A DNA stretch of 9,980 nucleotides from Eubacterium sp. (GCA_017543415.1 JAFYGD010000108.1:1-9980); one strand, 5' to 3'. Shown: positions 1-8,704, counted from the first letter of the stretch. Numbers and translations are program-made. The notes: generated by a model from the sequence alone, not told the origin.

Positions 1-37
1 ACCGCCCGCCGTCCCCCGCCAACGCCCGTCCCTCACC

Positions 38-61
38 GTAGGGGCGCTTCACGAAGCGCCC
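38..61 (+). repeat. GTAG-headed GC-rich hairpin (REP-like)
   Basis: A perfect 9-bp inverted repeat, GGGCGCTTC (42-50) and GAAGCGCCC (53-61), is separated by two bases and preceded directly by GTAG (38-41). A GTAG or GGAG tetranucleotide just 5' of a GC-rich hairpin is the hallmark of REP elements mobilised by RAYT (TnpA-REP) transposases. No such transposase is in the window, so the assignment rests on form alone. The surrounding bases 1-90 are almost pure G+C and contain no supportable gene. Confidence 0.55.
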
Positions 62-89
62 GCGACCCGCGCCCGCCGCCCGTCCCTTG

Positions 90-137
90 CCTTCCCCGCG
101 CACGGGGAAGGGGGACCGCGTGCGGTGGATGAGGGGT
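90..137 (+). repeat. Bipartite palindromic repeat, unit A
   Basis: Two hairpins in tandem are followed by a short tag. Hairpin 1 pairs CCTTCCCCG (90-98) with CGGGGAAGG (103-111) around a 4-base loop. Hairpin 2 pairs ACCGC (115-119) with GCGGT (122-126). The unit ends with the tag GATGAGGGGT (128-137). Unit B at 156-206 has the same order of parts on the opposite strand, so the two form a convergent pair with an 18-base spacer. I recall similar palindromes dispersed in Oscillospirales genomes, but copy number cannot be judged from one window. Confidence 0.7.
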
Positions 138-155
138 TCCCCGTCCGTTCCCTTT

Positions 156-206
156 ACCCCTCATCAGTCAGCCGTTCGGCTGACAGCTTCCCCCTCGGGG
201 GAAGCC
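156..206 (-). repeat. Bipartite palindromic repeat, unit B (inverted relative to A)
   Basis: Read on the minus strand, hairpin 1 has arms GCTTCCCCC (positions 205-197) and GGGGGAAGC (194-186) around two bases. Hairpin 2 has arms GTCAGCCG (184-177) and CGGCTGAC (174-167), also around two bases. The tag GATGAGGGGT lies at 165-156. The tag is the exact reverse complement of the tag in unit A, giving a 10-bp inverted repeat (128-137 and 156-165). The unit lies inside the 3' end of the DUF559 gene and supplies its final codons and stop. Confidence 0.75.
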
Positions 207-565
207 AAGGCGTTTCGGGAACCCATGTTATTCAATATATCCTGACATACATCATCAAAGCAATAATTAATGTCATAATTAGAATATCGTAATACTTTAA
301 TACCTATAGACTCAAAGTATTTATCTCTTTTTCTGTCTTTCTGTGCGCCCTCTTTTAAAAAGTGCTGCGAACCGTCTATTTCAATAATAAAGCGGTATTC
401 TGCACAGTAAAAATCTGCAATATATCTGTCAAATACTTTTTGTCTGTTTATCGTAACAGGTAGTGACTTTAAAAACATATACCAAAGCTTTCTTTCCTCA
501 TTGGTCATGTTTTTTCTTAAATTTTGAGCATTTTTTGTTAATTTGTTATTTTTATGGTTTTTCAT
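164..565 (-). CDS. DUF559 / Vsr-like endonuclease-domain protein
   Basis: This 133-residue protein matches the small DUF559 family (Vsr-like, PD-(D/E)XK fold), common in gut Clostridia and of unknown cellular role. Visible hallmarks are LRKNMTNEERKLW (residues 16-28), ADFYC with D51, the core IEIDGSQH with E62, D64 and H68, and the basic RKRD run followed by GIKVLRYS (88-95). These are the likely metal-binding and catalytic elements. The family fold appears to end near residue 114; residues 121-133 are a translation of palindromic repeat unit B, and the stop lies in that repeat's tag. The start has no clear Shine-Dalgarno sequence; the internal Met20 is an alternative but would drop typical N-terminal residues. 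The gene is clearly more AT-rich than its surroundings, which suggests acquisition. The sequence does not show whether it acts as a repair, defence or mobility nuclease. Confidence 0.8.
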   Translation of the reverse strand: MKNHKNNKLTKNAQNLRKNMTNEERKLWYMFLKSLPVTINRQKVFDRYIADFYCAEYRFIIEIDGSQHFLKEGAQKDRKRDKYFESIGIKVLRYSNYDINYCFDDVCQDILNNMGSRNALASPEGEAVSRTAD

Positions 566-730
566 ATATCAAGGTTCTGAACGAATTTTTTGTTCGCCGC
601 TGTGAAACTGCTTTAGGTAACACAGTTGTTCACTCAACAACGTAACAGTCCCCCGGACTGTTACTCCCGGTTTCCGCATTGCGGCAACCGGTGTTTCGTT
701 TGAACCCCGCCGTTTAAGTCTTTTAATAAC
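566..730. repeat. Palindrome-rich intergenic region after gyrB
   Basis: No gene is supported here. Several inverted repeats lie in series: CTGTG (600-604) with CACAG (621-625); GTTGTT (625-630) with AACAAC (636-641); GTAACAGTCC (642-651) with GGACTGTTAC (655-664), a perfect 10-bp stem with a 3-base loop; and CCGGTT-CCGC (667-677) with GCGG-AACCGG (681-691), an 11-bp stem with one mismatch. None is followed by a T-run in the direction of gyrB transcription, so classic intrinsic terminators are not evident. The block may be dispersed repeats, a Rho-type 3' end, or mRNA-stabilising structure. Confidence 0.6.
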
Positions 731-2981
<2,251 letters not shown>

Positions 2982-2982
<1 letters not shown>

Positions 2983-4067
2983 TATATTTCTTTACCCTCG
3001 CTTAACTGAATTGTTTTTCCTTCCTTTAAGCGGAGGATTGTTTCCTTATCGCAGCAGGTAATGAAAATCTGCAGTCCTTTAATGCGGTTTAAAATATAAT
3101 CCTGCCGTTTTTCGTCAAGCTCGCTCATTACGTCGTCAAGCAGGGCGACCGGCTTTATTCCCGTCATCTCCTCAAGCAGCGACGCTTCTGCAAGCTTAAG
3201 GGCTAAAACGCAGCTCCTCTGCTGCCCCTGCGAGCCGTAAATTCTTGCGCTGTTGCCGTTTATAAGTATTTCAATATCGTCGCGGTGCGGTCCCTTTGAG
3301 GTGGTGCTGTTCATTATATCCGCCGAATAGCTTTCGTTAAAAGCGGAAAGGAGTTTCTTTTCAATGCTTTGCAAATCCGCCTCATATTCCGCTGCGCCGA
3401 TATATTTCAGCTCTATTTTTTCACGGTTGCTGCTGATGCCCGAAAAAATGCTTTCAACATAGGGCATAAGCGCTTCAAGATATTTAAGCCGCTGGTAAAT
3501 TATTTTTGCACCCGTTCTTGCAAGGTTCTGATTCCATATATACAGCATTCCGTCAAGCTCGGGGTGTTTGTATAAATCCTTTAAAAGCGAATTTCTCTGG
3601 TCAAGGGCGCGTGAATACTCCTTTAAAAGCGTTCTGTAATTTGCTTTTAACTGACAAAGCGCGCCGTCAACAAACCTTCGTCTTTCGCGCGGTCCGTCCT
3701 TAACCATGCTTAAATGCACGGGGCTGAAAATAACCGCCTTTATTTCTTCGCCGAGCGCCGCAGCGCTTTTTTTATTGACGCCGTTAAGCTTTACCCTGCG
3801 GTTATTCTTTATTTCAATTTCTGCGTTTTGCTCCCTGTCGGATGAAACAAAATCTATTTTAAGCCTGCTTTTATCACAGCCGAAGTGGATTAATTCCTTA
3901 TCCCTTGCTCCGCGGAAGCTTTTAGCTCCCGTAAAAAGATAAATTGCCTCAATTAAATTCGTTTTTCCCTGGGCGTTTTCACCCCAGATGATGTTAACGT
4001 CCTCAAAATCCGAATCAAAGAATTCAAAATTTCTGAAATCTTCTAAATGAATACTGTTAATTTTCAT
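2982..4067 (-). CDS. recF: DNA replication and repair protein RecF
   Basis: RecF is an SMC-like ABC ATPase that, with RecO and RecR, helps load RecA at single-strand gaps and stalled forks. All ATPase elements are present in the 361 residues: Walker A GENAQGKT (29-36), the ABC signature SQGQQRS (279-285), and Walker [13 protein letters not shown] (307-318) with the catalytic acidic residues. The N-terminal LEDFRNF (8-14), [21 protein letters not shown] (114-134) and KGPHRDD (258-264) are family hallmarks. The length is normal. The start overlaps the yaaA stop by 11 bases and has little Shine-Dalgarno sequence, so translation probably depends on coupling. The stop is part of a TAATG with remB. 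Confidence 0.97.
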
Positions 4068-4317
4068 TATTTATTGTACTTACAATTTCATAATCAACCG
4101 AAAATGCGGAAACAACGTCTCCGTTTCTCAGCTTTTTTCCCCTTGCGGTGCAGATTTCGCCGTTTACGCGGATTATTCCGTCCTGAATAAACTCCTTTGC
4201 CTGACCGCCCGTTTCCGCAATTCCCATAAATTTAAGAAATGCCTGAAGCTGAATAAAATCGGTATTTATTTCGGTTATTTCTTTTTTATGCTCTTTGGCT
4301 TTAACCTTAATTTTCAT
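4057..4317 (-). CDS. yaaA: S4-domain RNA-binding protein YaaA
   Basis: This 86-residue protein is a single S4 RNA-binding domain. The domain runs from about residue 20 to 77, with [20 protein letters not shown], the turn [21 protein letters not shown], and a closing beta strand. It matches the small S4 protein encoded between dnaN and recF in many Firmicutes (YaaA in B. subtilis), proposed to bind RNA or act in ribosome assembly; the function is not firmly known. It has a lysine-rich N-terminal extension of about 15 residues. The start overlaps the dnaN end by 11 bases and GATGAGG lies seven bases upstream; the stop overlaps recF by the same 11-base sequence. It is unrelated to E. coli YaaA. 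Confidence 0.92.
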   Translation of the reverse strand: MKIKVKAKEHKKEITEINTDFIQLQAFLKFMGIAETGGQAKEFIQDGIIRVNGEICTARGKKLRNGDVVSAFSVDYEIVSTINNEN

Positions 4318-5419
4318 TTTTAAGCCTCATCGGAAGAACAAGGAAAAGGAAGCCTTCGCCTTCAATAGGCATAACCTTAACGGGGCTTACGGGACCTGCA
4401 AGCTCAATTCTTACCTCGTCCGTATCCGCAGCGTTAAGAGCGTCAAGCATAAACTTTGAATTAAAACCTATTTCAACTCTTGCGCCGGAAGTGTTGGCGT
4501 GGGTGTAATCAACAACGCGGCCAACGCTTGAAACGGTTGAAACTCTCATCTTATCAGCATCAAAAAGACATCTGATGGGATTCTTCTGATTGTTTTCAAT
4601 AACGGGAAGAGTTCTGTCAATACACTTGATTGCGTCGTTTGTATTGATTAAAACCGTTGTTGTAATTGCCTTGGGAACGGCTGTTTTGTAATCAAGAAAT
4701 TCACCGTCAAGAAGGCGGCTGATAATTCTGTAATTTTCAACGTCAAAAATTATATGGCGTCTGCCAACAGATACTGCAATCGGCTTTTCGCTTTCAACGT
4801 CCATAAGCTTTACAAGCTCGCGGATTGTTTTTTTGGGTACTATAAAGGTAAGCTCGTCTCCCTTATAGTCAACCTTTTCTTTTCTTATTGCAAGACGGTA
4901 GCCGTCAACGCCGATTAATGTAAGCTCGTCGGGAGCAATTTCAAACTTAAGACCCGTATAAACAGGCTTTGAGCTTTCAGTATCAGCAACAGCAAAAACG
5001 GTCTGGCTAATCATTGAATAAAGCAGTCCCTGTTCAAGCTCAAGCGGATATCCGCCGTTTACCGAAGGAAGCTCGGGATATTCGTTTGCGTCAATACCGG
5101 TAATGCTGTACTGAGCAGCGCCGCTGATAATTGAAACTGAATTTCCGTTTGTTTCAACGGTAACAACCTCGTCCTCAAGCTTTCTTATAATATCGCATAA
5201 TACCTTAGCGTTAATTACTATTGAACCGGACTCCTCAATATCAACGTTAAGCGTTGTATTAATTCCGAATTCAAAGTCGTAACCCGTCAGGCTTAAGGTA
5301 TCGGAGCCGCATTCAACAAGAATACCCTCAATAGTGGGAATTGTTACCTTTGCGCTTACCGCTCTTATTACATTATTGCATGCCGTGTTTAATTCTTTTG
5401 TGTTACAGGTAAATTTCAT
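4307..5419 (-). CDS. dnaN: DNA polymerase III beta subunit (sliding clamp)
   Basis: DnaN is the ring-shaped dimeric clamp that tethers the replicative polymerase and many repair proteins to DNA. The 370-residue product has the three-fold clamp architecture: [19 protein letters not shown] (18-36), [17 protein letters not shown] and VDGYRLAIR (161-169) in the middle domain, [15 protein letters not shown] (215-229), and the C-terminal LPMRL (362-366) that forms part of the hydrophobic peptide-binding pocket. I chose the ATG at 5419 because AAAGGA lies seven bases upstream and the protein then begins [10 protein letters not shown] as the family does. An in-frame ATG at 5458 would add 13 residues, but it lacks a Shine-Dalgarno sequence and falls in the AT-rich origin region. 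No clear sigma-A promoter is visible directly upstream, so it may be partly co-transcribed with dnaA. Confidence 0.97.
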   Translation of the reverse strand: MKFTCNTKELNTACNNVIRAVSAKVTIPTIEGILVECGSDTLSLTGYDFEFGINTTLNVDIEESGSIVINAKVLCDIIRKLEDEVVTVETNGNSVSIISGAAQYSITGIDANEYPELPSVNGGYPLELEQGLLYSMISQTVFAVADTESSKPVYTGLKFEIAPDELTLIGVDGYRLAIRKEKVDYKGDELTFIVPKKTIRELVKLMDVESEKPIAVSVGRRHIIFDVENYRIISRLLDGEFLDYKTAVPKAITTTVLINTNDAIKCIDRTLPVIENNQKNPIRCLFDADKMRVSTVSSVGRVVDYTHANTSGARVEIGFNSKFMLDALNAADTDEVRIELAGPVSPVKVMPIEGEGFLFLVLPMRLKNEN

Positions 5420-5676
5420 AATGATTTCCTTTCTTGGTGAAAAAATTAAAAATTGCAAAATTTTGAATTTTTTGTCAGAATAAGATATATATGTCAGTAA
5501 TAATAGTAGTGGCTGGGGAAAATGTTAAAAAAACTTAAAAGCGTTATTTTTTAACTGAAATTTTTCCACAATTTTAAATTTTGAAATGTTGAAAAAAAGT
5601 TTAAGAAGTGTAAAAATATTTTTTTCAACACCGCGTTTGAAAACTCTTATGTGGAAAAGGAAAACTTTGTGGAAAC
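5420..5676. other. Probable chromosomal origin of replication (oriC), dnaA-dnaN intergenic region
   Basis: This gene-free 257-bp region contains DnaA-box-like 9-mers, an AT-rich segment and a trio-like tract between dnaA and dnaN, the standard Firmicutes origin position. Box-like sites related to TTATCCACA are TTTTCCACA at 5562-5570 (+) and 5650-5658 (-), and GTTTCCACA at 5668-5676 (-), which abuts the dnaA stop. Weaker TTTTCAACA sites lie at 5587-5595 (-) and 5622-5630 (+), and TGGGGAAAA at 5514-5522 differs from the TGTGGAAAA form by one base. Beside dnaN, positions 5436-5500 are strongly AT-rich and are the best candidate for the unwinding element. Boxes, G-rich spacer, trio and AT-rich tract follow each other in the order described for Bacillus subtilis. 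Confidence 0.85.
5498..5509 (+). other. DnaA-trio-like tract in oriC
   Basis: The plus strand reads TAA TAA TAG TAG, followed by a G-rich spacer (TGGCTGGGG, 5510-5518) and then the box cluster. DnaA-trios are 3'-GAT-5' type repeats on the strand along which DnaA polymerises away from the boxes during unwinding. The polarity and position here agree: the trio lies between the G-rich spacer and the AT-rich tract. Assignment is by pattern only. Confidence 0.6.
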
Positions 5677-7014
5677 TTACTGCTCGTCCTTAATGTTATT
5701 TATGATGTCAAGCACCTGTGAATTAAGGGTTGAATTTGTAAGCATTTTCTTTTCCATTTCGTCAATGTTATACATAACGGTTGTGTGGTCCTTGCCGAAT
5801 TCGGAGCCTATGGCCTTGAAGGACATATCCGTAACGTTTCTTATTATGTAAAAGCACATCTTTCTTGCGTTTGAAATATTTGCAGTGCGCTTTTTACTGT
5901 AAATATCGTCTGTTGAAACGCCTGTTGTACGGCTTACCTCGTCAACAATTCTCTGAATTGTAACGGGAAGGGGTTTAACGTCGTCGTCAATTATCTTTTT
6001 AATTGCGTTTTGCGCAAGCGAGATAGTCGGCTTTTCGTTTGTAAGGTTACACATTGCGTGTAGCCTTTTTGTTATTCCCTCAAGCTGACGTATATTTGAC
6101 TTTGAACGCTTTGCAATGTAATCAACAATATCGTCGTCAATTTCAAAATCAAGAAGCTTTGCTTTTCTTTTGATTATTGCGCAGCGGGTTTCAAATTCAG
6201 GCGCCTGAATATCCGCAAGAAGTCCGCTTACAAAGCGTGAACGCAGCCTGTCCGTAATTGAGTGAATCTGTTTTGGCGGACGGTCTGAGGTAAGAACAAC
6301 CTGCTTGCCGTTATTAACGAGCGAATTGAAGGTGTGGAAGAATTCCTCCTCCGTCTGTGTTTTACCGGCAATAAACTGAATATCATCAACAAGCAGAACG
6401 TCAATGTTGTTTCTGTATTTTTCGTGAAATTCATTTGTGGTTCTGTCACCGAGAGCGGCAACGAATTCGTTAACAAATTCCTCCGCAGCAATATACTTTA
6501 CGGTGAGGTCGGGATAAAGCCTTTCAACCTCGTTTTTAATTGCAAAAAGAAGGTGGGTTTTACCAAGCCCCGAAGAACCGTAAATGAAAAGAGGGTTGTA
6601 ATTTGCAACGTTGTTCGTATCGTTAATAAAGCCGCCCGGGTTCTGGGCTATTGCCTTTGCCGCAGTGTAGGCAAATTTATTTGACGGACCGCTGATAAAA
6701 TTATCAAAAGTGAAAGCGTCGTTGCTTAAATTTTCAAGCTCCTCGGTATTTTCGGTAACCGCAAGCTCCTCCGGGCAGTGGTAAACAAATTCACAGTCAA
6801 AGCCGCAAACCTGAATAAATGCTTCGTGCAGCTTACCGTCAAACTCACGCTTTACGGTTTCCATTTTAAAGCGGTTGGGGAACATAAGCTCAACAACGCC
6901 GTTTTTGTAGCTCATTATCTCAATTTCGGAAAACCAGAGCCTGTAAACGGTATCAACGTAACGCTCTTTGAATATATCAAGAATACTTTGCCAAAGCTCG
7001 CGCATTGTATCCAC
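5677..7014 (-). CDS. dnaA: Chromosomal replication initiator protein DnaA
   Basis: DnaA is the AAA+ ATPase that binds DnaA boxes and melts oriC. The 445 residues show domain I (1 to about 80), a short acidic linker (about 80-100), and the AAA+ core with Walker A GSSGLGKTH (146-154), Walker B LLVDDIQF (207-214), sensor I LTSDRPP (241-247), the arginine-rich DRLRSRF (255-261) and sensor II RQLEG (309-313). The DNA-binding domain IV ends with FGKDHTTVMYN (406-416), where the common form is FGGRDHTTV: one glycine is missing and lysine replaces arginine. The start is taken as GTG at 7014 because AAGGAGG sits seven bases upstream; the ATG three codons later would be 16 bases away. A DnaA-box-like site covers the start codon, suggesting autoregulation. 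Transcription runs toward oriC. Confidence 0.97.
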   Translation of the reverse strand: MDTMRELWQSILDIFKERYVDTVYRLWFSEIEIMSYKNGVVELMFPNRFKMETVKREFDGKLHEAFIQVCGFDCEFVYHCPEELAVTENTEELENLSNDAFTFDNFISGPSNKFAYTAAKAIAQNPGGFINDTNNVANYNPLFIYGSSGLGKTHLLFAIKNEVERLYPDLTVKYIAAEEFVNEFVAALGDRTTNEFHEKYRNNIDVLLVDDIQFIAGKTQTEEEFFHTFNSLVNNGKQVVLTSDRPPKQIHSITDRLRSRFVSGLLADIQAPEFETRCAIIKRKAKLLDFEIDDDIVDYIAKRSKSNIRQLEGITKRLHAMCNLTNEKPTISLAQNAIKKIIDDDVKPLPVTIQRIVDEVSRTTGVSTDDIYSKKRTANISNARKMCFYIIRNVTDMSFKAIGSEFGKDHTTVMYNIDEMEKKMLTNSTLNSQVLDIINNIKDEQ

Positions 7015-7015
7015 A
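7007..7015 (+). promoter_or_regulatory. DnaA-box-like site over the dnaA start codon
   Basis: GTATCCACA differs from the consensus TTATCCACA in only the first base and contains the dnaA GTG start codon (7012-7014). It is the best match in the core TATCCACA among the sites seen in this window. Binding of DnaA here would cover the beginning of its own gene, so autoregulation is plausible. Confidence 0.5.
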
Positions 7016-7065
7016 AAATCGCCTCCTTAAATACTATATATAATATTCTATTAATCTAAAATATT

Positions 7066-7094
7066 ATTATATATTATATATTACTATAAGTCAA
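7066..7094 (-). promoter_or_regulatory. Sigma-A-type promoter of dnaA
   Basis: On the minus strand TTGACT (7094-7089) is followed after exactly 17 bases by TATAAT (7071-7066). This is a near-consensus vegetative promoter, with five of six bases at -35 and all six at -10. Transcription would start near 7059 and leave a leader of about 45 bases containing AAGGAGG (7028-7022). Other TATAAT-like hexamers occur in this AT-rich stretch, but this pair has the ideal spacing. Confidence 0.75.
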
Positions 7095-7132
7095 TAATAT
7101 TTTAAAAGTTTTAAACATTATATTTTTATCAC

Positions 7133-7141
7133 TGTGGAAAA
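7133..7141 (-). promoter_or_regulatory. DnaA-box-like site between divergent promoters
   Basis: The plus strand reads TGTGGAAAA, which is TTTTCCACA on the minus strand and is identical to the two best boxes in the dnaA-dnaN intergenic region. It lies about 40 bases upstream of the dnaA -35 element and about 19 bases upstream of the -35 element of the divergent operon, so DnaA could influence either promoter. It may be the remnant of an upstream half of a bipartite origin. Confidence 0.5.
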
Positions 7142-7159
7142 CTCGGCTGAATTATTAAC

Positions 7160-7188
7160 TTGTAATTTAATGAATATTATTATATAAT
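7160..7188 (+). promoter_or_regulatory. Putative sigma-A promoter of the LCP-like/fol operon
   Basis: TTGTAA (7160-7165) is followed after 17 bases by a perfect TATAAT (7183-7188). The predicted start near 7195 leaves a short leader that is nearly all ribosome binding site, AAAGGCGGTGA (7196-7206), one base off the ideal anti-16S match and seven bases before the ATG. There is no room for a riboswitch, including the tetrahydrofolate riboswitch known from some Clostridia folate genes. Confidence 0.6.
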
Positions 7189-7210
7189 TCTATCGAAAGG
7201 CGGTGAAATA

Positions 7211-8137
7211 ATGAGGCTGTTCAAAAACAGAGGGGATATTTATATCCCGAAAACGGGAAAGGGCAATACTAAGGAAGCAAAGGTCCTTTTTGTTCTTCTT
7301 GTTTTCATCGTTATTTTTACCGTGGTTTTTGTTGCCCTGCTCGGCACTAAATATAAAAGCGCCGCCGAATTTTTCGGTGACGGAGAGGTTACCGTAACGC
7401 AGAACGAGGTGCAAAACAGCGTTGATTTGCCTTCCCTTACGGGAAAAACAAACTTTCTTGTTATGGAAACGGACGATACGGGAAAAGAGCTTCATTATTT
7501 AATTCTTATTCAGGCAGACAAGGCGTCCGTTTCATATAAAGCCGCTGCGCTTTCAACCGAGCTTTCGCTTGACGGCAAAAAGGTTAAGGATATATTTGAC
7601 CTCGGCGGCGGCGCGGAGCTTCAGGCAAGGCTTACCGAATATCTCGGCGTTGAAATTGATTACTACGCGGTGTTTGACAGCGCTTCCTTCGTTGAATTTA
7701 CGGGCAAGCTCGGAACAATTATTTATCCGCTCAATTCCGATATACGTTTTTCGGGCGGAAGCGGAGACGATAAGTACACAATTCATTTTAACGAAGGCGA
7801 GGAAAAGCTCAGCGGACGCGATATTTCAAACCTTCTTCGTTATTATGACAGCGAGGCAAAGGATTATTTTTCGGAAAGCGAGCTTGCGCTCAAAGCGCTG
7901 ACGGGGCTTTTAAATGAGGAAAACTACGCCAAAGCAGAAAGCCTTTTCCGTCTTTTTGTTAAATCAACAACAACCGATATTACTGTACGCGATTTTGAAA
8001 ACGGCAAGGAATCACTTTACGTTTACTGCGTAAAGAATAACGATATAACTATTTATACGGTTAAAACAGAATATGACGAAAACGGGGCTTTAACCCAAAA
8101 TTCGGCAAGGGAAGTTAAGGGGTATTTCAGTAAATGA
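7211..8137 (+). CDS. Membrane-anchored LytR-CpsA-Psr (LCP)-like protein, apparently lacking catalytic residues
   Basis: The 308-residue protein has a basic N-terminus, one strong membrane segment (about 24-44) and an extracytoplasmic remainder, so it is probably a type II membrane protein. The region from 80 to about 230 resembles the LCP domain: NFLVMETDD (81-89), [12 protein letters not shown] (145-156), [12 protein letters not shown] (163-174) and [19 protein letters not shown] (198-216) match the usual order LGIPIDYYV.VDF, ALGGV.V.VP and L.G..AL.Y.R.R. LCP enzymes attach teichoic acids or other glycopolymers to peptidoglycan. The usual IPRD arginine segment reads ALSTEL here (113-118), and only one arginine remains in the second cluster. 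The protein may be a non-catalytic LCP fold or only distantly related. It opens the operon, and its stop overlaps the folE start as ATGA. The link to folate genes may be positional only. Confidence 0.7.
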   Translation: MRLFKNRGDIYIPKTGKGNTKEAKVLFVLLVFIVIFTVVFVALLGTKYKSAAEFFGDGEVTVTQNEVQNSVDLPSLTGKTNFLVMETDDTGKELHYLILIQADKASVSYKAAALSTELSLDGKKVKDIFDLGGGAELQARLTEYLGVEIDYYAVFDSASFVEFTGKLGTIIYPLNSDIRFSGGSGDDKYTIHFNEGEEKLSGRDISNLLRYYDSEAKDYFSESELALKALTGLLNEENYAKAESLFRLFVKSTTTDITVRDFENGKESLYVYCVKNNDITIYTVKTEYDENGALTQNSAREVKGYFSK

Positions 8138-8703
8138 TTAGCGAAGAAAACAAAAAGATAATAATGAAAGCGGTAGAGGATATTTTAACCGCGGTTGGAG
8201 AGGACCCGTCAAGACCGGGGCTTGTTGAAACGCCTAAAAGAGTTGCAAATATGTACGAGGAGCTGTTCAGCGGACTTTATGAGGACCCGAAGCAGCACCT
8301 TAAAATGTTTGACGAGCGCTCAAATGATGAAATGGTAATAGTACGCGATATCCCGTTTTCCTCAATGTGCGAGCATCACCTGCTTCCGTTTGTGGGCAAG
8401 GCGCATATTGCCTATATTCCGAGCGATAACAAAATTATCGGGCTTTCAAAGCTTGCAAGAATTGTTGATAATTTTGCAAAGCGCCCGCAGGTGCAGGAAA
8501 GGCTTACCCACGATATTGCGGATTTTCTTAACGATAATCTTTCGCCCAAGGGCGTTGCGGTTATTATTGAAGCGGAGCATATGTGTATGTCAATCCGCGG
8601 GGCAAAGGCCTCCGGCTCAATTACCCAGACCTCCGCGCTCCGCGGAAATATGCGTACTGACGCAAGAACAAGAGCGGAAGTGCTTTCGCTGTTAACAAAG
8701 TAG
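8134..8703 (+). CDS. folE: GTP cyclohydrolase I
   Basis: FolE converts GTP to 7,8-dihydroneopterin triphosphate and formate, the first step of the folate pterin branch. The 189-residue sequence is a complete type I enzyme. The zinc ligands C79 and H82 lie in MCEHHLLPF and C151 in AEHMCM; H149 corresponds to the catalytic histidine. Substrate-pocket motifs [12 protein letters not shown] (27-38), [11 protein letters not shown] (101-111), RPQVQERLT (117-125) and [11 protein letters not shown] (161-171) are intact. The start overlaps the upstream stop by four bases (ATGA) with AAGGGG nearby, so translational coupling is likely. The product is shared with other pterin pathways, but folP, folB and folK downstream fix the role in folate synthesis. 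It is unrelated to the cyclohydrolase IB (FolE2) family. Confidence 0.98.
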   Translation: MISEENKKIIMKAVEDILTAVGEDPSRPGLVETPKRVANMYEELFSGLYEDPKQHLKMFDERSNDEMVIVRDIPFSSMCEHHLLPFVGKAHIAYIPSDNKIIGLSKLARIVDNFAKRPQVQERLTHDIADFLNDNLSPKGVAVIIEAEHMCMSIRGAKASGSITQTSALRGNMRTDARTRAEVLSLLTK

Positions 8704-8704
8704 T

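Noticed and set aside
1..206. CRISPR array
   Set aside because: Repeats are few, inverted to each other, differ in sequence and lack regular spacers.
463..645. Plus-strand 60-codon open frame opposite the DUF559 gene
   Set aside because: It lies antisense to a recognisable protein and runs into the palindrome block; no start signals.
667..691. Intrinsic terminator of gyrB
   Set aside because: The stem is good but neither side is followed by a T-run in the direction of gyrB transcription; kept only as a palindrome.
5420..5458. Longer dnaN start at 5458 (adds MQFLIFSPRKEII)
   Set aside because: No Shine-Dalgarno sequence precedes it, while the start at 5419 has AAAGGA at ideal spacing and the family-typical N-terminus.
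5456..5465. CAAAATTTTG perfect 10-bp palindrome
   Set aside because: Made entirely of A/T runs in a very AT-rich stretch; likely by chance and part of the unwinding region.
6334..6684. Plus-strand 116-codon open frame inside dnaA
   Set aside because: Antisense shadow of the conserved DnaA AAA+ core; no support as a gene.
7015..7210. Tetrahydrofolate riboswitch ahead of the fol operon
   Set aside because: The predicted promoter leaves a leader of about 15 bases, too short for any riboswitch.
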